From positions 1-64,000 of the forward strand of contig JAEERW010000007.1 of NCBI GenBank assembly GCA_016286055.1: a stretch of DNA of 64,000 nt. The letters run 5' to 3'. Under the pieces are notes generated by a model. It did no database searches. It saw nothing but the letters and a program-made list of their open reading frames with translations, and had not been told where the DNA came from. Each line of letters opens with the position of its first letter. Position 1 is the first letter of the stretch. The translations under genes and the position numbers were made by a program. The DNA comes from Bacteroidales bacterium. GTDB taxonomy: Bacteria; Bacteroidota; Bacteroidia; Bacteroidales; UBA3824. Of the stretch, positions 61,341 to 64,000 are shown one piece after another.

Positions 61341-61459
61341 TTGACCTTTCTAAAAGTTAAATTTATTTAAAGTTTGCACTTTCCAAAGGTCAATTTTTAT
61401 CCAACTTTGTACTTTCCAAAGGTCAATATTTCACCAAAATTGTACTTTCCAAAGGGCAA
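61341..61459. repeat. 33-bp-phased CTTTCCAAAGGTCAA repeats upstream of the third ATPase
   Basis: Copies start at 61379, 61412 and 61445 (the last has one change, GGGCAA), exactly 33 bp apart. A degenerate copy in the opposite direction, TTGACCTTTCTAAAAGTTAA, lies at 61341-61360 beside the promoter box. The core CTTTCCAAAG is nearly palindromic. The array fills the gap between this gene and the Fic gene. Confidence 0.8.
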
Positions 61460-61465
61460 TTTTGG

Positions 61466-62500
61466 TTATCTATTCACCACCCAATGACCGTTTTTGCGGC
61501 TGCCAAGGCGGGTGATGATGCCGTAATCTTTCAGTTTTTTAATGATTTTTTCTACGGCACGCTGAGTTATGCCCATTTTTTGAGATAGTTCTGAGGCGGT
61601 TGAAGTAGGTGTTTTTTCAAGATGCAATAATAGTTGTTTTTCATTTATACCGAACTTTATACCGAACTTTATACCGAACTCACTACCGAATATATTTGCA
61701 AAGTCTTGATCTATAAGCGAATCTACATTCGACTCTTTTAACTCAGCACCTTGATGGATTTTTAAAGTATTATAAATTTCTTCGAGCATAAAATCAATAA
61801 AAGGTCCAGATTCACCCGCATTGGTACTTTCAGTAATAGCATTGTAATACGATTGCTGATTGGCATACACCATATTTTCCACGGGGAGATGTTCAAAAAG
61901 CGGATGCAGTTTACCAAGAATAAGCGACTGCCAAAGACGACCTGTTCTACCGTTGCCGTCGACAAAAGGATGTATAAACTCAAACTCGTAATGAAAAACA
62001 CAACTTCGTATTAGAAGATGGTCTTTGGACGATTTCAGCCAAGAAAACAAATCGTTGATAAGCATTGGCACTCTATCGGGAGGTGGCGCCATATGAACCA
62101 AACCTTTTTCAGAAAAAACGCCTACGCCTGAACTACGGAATCGTCCAGGGTTATCAACCAATGCCTGCATCATTACACCGTGTGCTTTAAGCAAATCTTT
62201 AACACTAAAAGGATTAAGTTTTTGATACAACTCGTAGGTGGCAATAGCATTTTTCACTTCCTGAATCTGTTTTATAGGCGCAATTACGGTTTTTCCATCA
62301 ATAATATCACGCACATTATCTTCCGAAAGAGTGTTTCCCTCTATTGCAAGCGAGGAATGAATAGTTTTGATACGGTTAGCCTTTCGGAGCAACAATCCTC
62401 CTTCCTGTTCAAGACGGATGGCATAACGCTCTATCAACCGAGAAATTTCGGATATTAGGTTAATAGCCTTGGCACTTACTGTAAACGGTGGCACATACAT
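61466..62500 (-). CDS. Fic family protein with class II inhibitory motif and winged-helix tail
   Basis: The 344-residue protein probably transfers AMP or another phosphate-containing group to a target. The Fic motif is HPFVDGNGRTGR at 177-188. The N-terminal inhibitory motif SLAIEGN (50-56) places the autoinhibitory helix in the same protein, so it may be self-limiting. A C-terminal winged helix (TASELSQKMGITQRAVEKII) follows. Between the two, residues 275-286 are repeated FGIK units coded by a 12-bp tandem repeat. It may regulate its own gene through the winged helix. Confidence 0.9.
   Translation of the reverse strand: MYVPPFTVSAKAINLISEISRLIERYAIRLEQEGGLLLRKANRIKTIHSSLAIEGNTLSEDNVRDIIDGKTVIAPIKQIQEVKNAIATYELYQKLNPFSVKDLLKAHGVMMQALVDNPGRFRSSGVGVFSEKGLVHMAPPPDRVPMLINDLFSWLKSSKDHLLIRSCVFHYEFEFIHPFVDGNGRTGRLWQSLILGKLHPLFEHLPVENMVYANQQSYYNAITESTNAGESGPFIDFMLEEIYNTLKIHQGAELKESNVDSLIDQDFANIFGSEFGIKFGIKFGINEKQLLLHLEKTPTSTASELSQKMGITQRAVEKIIKKLKDYGIITRLGSRKNGHWVVNR
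61645..61690. repeat. 12-bp tandem repeat inside the Fic gene
   Basis: The unit ACCGAACTTTAT occurs about three and a half times, encoding FGIK repeats between the Fic domain and the winged helix. The unit length keeps the frame, so copy number changes would only change the linker length. Confidence 0.7.
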
Positions 62501-62530
62501 TTTTGAGATAATTTAGTGGTTAATAGGATG

Positions 62531-63316
62531 TTATTTCTTTTTGCGGATGATTTTGGCAAAGAGACGTGGGAAAAACCTACTTACCCAAATACCATTGGTT
62601 TCGCCGCCACCGGCTGTGATTTCAAGTTTCTCTTTTTCAATACCTTTGATGATTTTTTCGGCAAGAATTTTTGGGTCGAGACCCTTGGCTTGACCTTCAT
62701 CGTTGACACCACGTTTTTGGGCGTTGGCATCTAAGGCATTGATAGCCACGTTGGTATTAACATAGCCGGGACAAACCATCATCACGCGAATACCATTGTC
62801 GTAGTTTTCGGCGCGAAGGGTTTCAAAAAATCCGTGAAGGGCGTGTTTCGCCGCAGCATATCCCGAACGCAAAGGTATACCAAACTTACCTGCAAGCGAA
62901 CTCATACATACAATATGTCCGCTTTTTTGGGCAATCATACTCGGAAGAACCACCTTTGTGAGGGCTGCCGCGCCAAAAAAGTTGATATTCATCATCTTTT
63001 CCACCACGGTTAAATCCTCGTCAACCACCAAAGCACGCTGAGAAGCACCGCCGTTATTGATAAGGACATCAATATGCTGATATTCAGCCACAATTGGTTC
63101 GGCAATTTGGGCAATGCTGCGATACTGCTCCAAGTCGAGAACAACAATACGCACCTTGTCGGGATATTTGCAAGATGATTTAACACGCTGTAATTCAGAT
63201 TCTCGGCGCGACGAGATGATAAGGTTTGCTCCCAATTCGGCAAATTTGTAGGTGAGCGCCTCTCCTATTCCCGACGACGCTCCCGTAATCCATATATTTT
63301 TGTTTTCGAAATTCAT
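62531..63316 (-). CDS. Short-chain dehydrogenase/reductase
   Basis: The start at 63316 (MNFENKNIWITGASSGIGEA) is the proper SDR N-terminus; the open frame extends 60 codons upstream into non-coding DNA. TGASSGIG binds NAD(P). NNGGAS lies near 85 and the catalytic SxxxxxxxxxYxxxK is MSSLAGKFGIPLRSGYAAAK. Length 261 is normal. The substrate cannot be assigned; DltE-type or 3-ketosphinganine-type reductases are similar. Divergent from the symporter gene. Confidence 0.9.
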   Translation of the reverse strand: MNFENKNIWITGASSGIGEALTYKFAELGANLIISSRRESELQRVKSSCKYPDKVRIVVLDLEQYRSIAQIAEPIVAEYQHIDVLINNGGASQRALVVDEDLTVVEKMMNINFFGAAALTKVVLPSMIAQKSGHIVCMSSLAGKFGIPLRSGYAAAKHALHGFFETLRAENYDNGIRVMMVCPGYVNTNVAINALDANAQKRGVNDEGQAKGLDPKILAEKIIKGIEKEKLEITAGGGETNGIWVSRFFPRLFAKIIRKKK

Positions 63317-63323
63317 TTTTACG

Positions 63324-63352
63324 TATATTTGCAAATCTTTTCGGCAAATATA
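63324..63352. promoter_or_regulatory. Divergent promoter boxes for the SDR and symporter genes
   Basis: TATATTTG on the plus strand (63324-63331) and on the minus strand (63352-63345) lie close together between the two start codons. They fit the symporter and SDR genes respectively. Confidence 0.5.
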
Positions 63353-63377
63353 ATAACAAAAAACGAAAACAGAAAAA

Positions 63378-64000
63378 ATGGCTGATATTTTAGTAAATAT
63401 AACTCTCGTCCTGATAATGGCAGGAATAGGAATGTCGCTGACATTCAACGATTTTAAGAACGTATTTGTATATCCAAAATCAATTTTGACAGGCATAGGA
63501 AGTCAGTTGCTGATACTTCCGGCATTGTCGTTTTGTTTAGCATACTTAGCACCAGTGAGCGCGGCAGAAAAACTCGGAATTGTGTTGATAGCACTTTGTC
63601 CCGTGGGCACAACAAGCAATATTTTGATACATATTTTTAAGGGGAACACCGCTCTATCTATCTCAATGACAATATTTAACAGTATGTTGTCACCGTTTTC
63701 GATACCGTTTTTCATAGCCGTGGCGGTTAGTTTCTTTGTTAACGAAGAATTAAACGTAAGTATGTCGTTTTCAGAGAGTTTTGTACATATTTTACTTACA
63801 GTGATACTTCCTGCGTTTTGCGGATTGATGGTAAGACGATATATGACCAAAGTGGCTGATTATCTGAGCCGTCCGCTCAAATGGCTTTTGCCACTGCTGC
63901 TGCTTATAGTGTTTAGCATAAAGATTTTCTTAGGCAACAACGAAACCGGCTGCACTCCGATGACAATGGACGAGATTTTGAAATTAGCACCGTTTGTACT
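63378..64000 (+). CDS. Bile acid:sodium symporter family protein, 5' part
   Basis: The gene runs off the right window edge after 207 codons. The start is MADILVNITLVLIMAGIGMS. The segment LTFNDFKNVFVYPKSILTGI and VLIALCPVGTTSNILIHIFK with SISMTIFNSMLSPF are characteristic of the BASS family, including the CPVG crossover-like motif. At least five hydrophobic segments are present. The substrate in such bacterial members ranges from bile acids to other organic anions. Confidence 0.85.
   Translation, partial: MADILVNITLVLIMAGIGMSLTFNDFKNVFVYPKSILTGIGSQLLILPALSFCLAYLAPVSAAEKLGIVLIALCPVGTTSNILIHIFKGNTALSISMTIFNSMLSPFSIPFFIAVAVSFFVNEELNVSMSFSESFVHILLTVILPAFCGLMVRRYMTKVADYLSRPLKWLLPLLLLIVFSIKIFLGNNETGCTPMTMDEILKLAPFV

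Noticed and set aside
61379..61459. The 33-bp-phased repeats considered as a CRISPR array
   Set aside because: Only three short, nearly palindromic units with AT-rich intervals are present, the same period recurs with another sequence at 58321, and no cas genes are nearby. An operator array at the ATPase promoter explains them better.

Overview
The window looks like a chromosomal segment of an AT-rich Bacteroidota bacterium, most likely order Bacteroidales. The evidence is a complete type IX secretion core (porP/sprF, gldK, gldL, gldM, gldN), the acpP-fabF-rnc order, a sigma/FecR/TonB-receptor trio, a DUF4249 lipoprotein, and repeated use of the Bacteroidota -7 box TAnnTTTG a short way upstream of genes. 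No tRNA, rRNA, transposase or CRISPR array was seen.

Layout. (1) Bases 1-4881, minus strand: a tandem array of alternating genes. One kind (here 'B') has a near-constant, Gly/Ala-rich hydrophobic N-terminus joined to a variable papain-like Cys/His/Asp domain. The other ('A') is a small protein with a signal peptide. The array is visibly recombining: one B is a mosaic with a stop codon at the junction, one has an internal deletion, and a small coupled gene is frameshifted. A divergent XRE regulator borders it. It resembles a polymorphic effector/immunity (or protease/inhibitor) array. (2) 5.7-12.8 kb: housekeeping genes (DUF3109, rnc, fabF, acpP, purN), an M1 aminopeptidase with a possible type IX sorting tail, and an ECF sigma/anti-sigma pair. 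(3) 12.8-18.2 kb: a beta-barrel protein, then sigma, FecR-like anti-sigma and a TonB-dependent receptor with an STN domain. (4) 18.2-24.5 kb: the type IX secretion genes, with a strong hairpin between gldK and gldL. (5) 24.5-35.5 kb: topA, a class A penicillin-binding protein, two lipoproteins, a 47-residue peptide gene, pyrF, prfA, purM. (6) 35.6-41.2 kb: a non-canonical chaperone locus (long Hsp70, membrane-anchored GrpE-like protein, two recently duplicated tail-anchored J-like proteins without an HPD motif).

(7) 41.2-62.5 kb is accessory DNA. It holds a DUF1848/methyltransferase/leucine-rich-repeat fusion coupled to a HEPN/zinc-ribbon gene, a separate copy of the methyltransferase domain, an orphan HipA N-domain, an AAA-ATPase remnant, a RING-like protein preceded by two tandem structured leader elements, and three AAA-ATPase/nuclease-fold genes. 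Each ATPase gene has its own private set of repeats at its promoter; two of these sets have an exact 33-bp period with unrelated sequences, and the third repeat flanks a two-gene cassette on both sides. An ABC-F protein, folK, small envelope proteins, a Dcu transporter and a Fic protein lie among them. (8) An SDR dehydrogenase and the start of a bile acid:sodium symporter family gene end the window.

The strongest candidates for undescribed biology are the A/B array, the ATPases with gene-specific phased repeats, the tandem leader RNA and the membrane Hsp70 locus. All functional statements rest on reading the sequence and on family knowledge; no database search was run.
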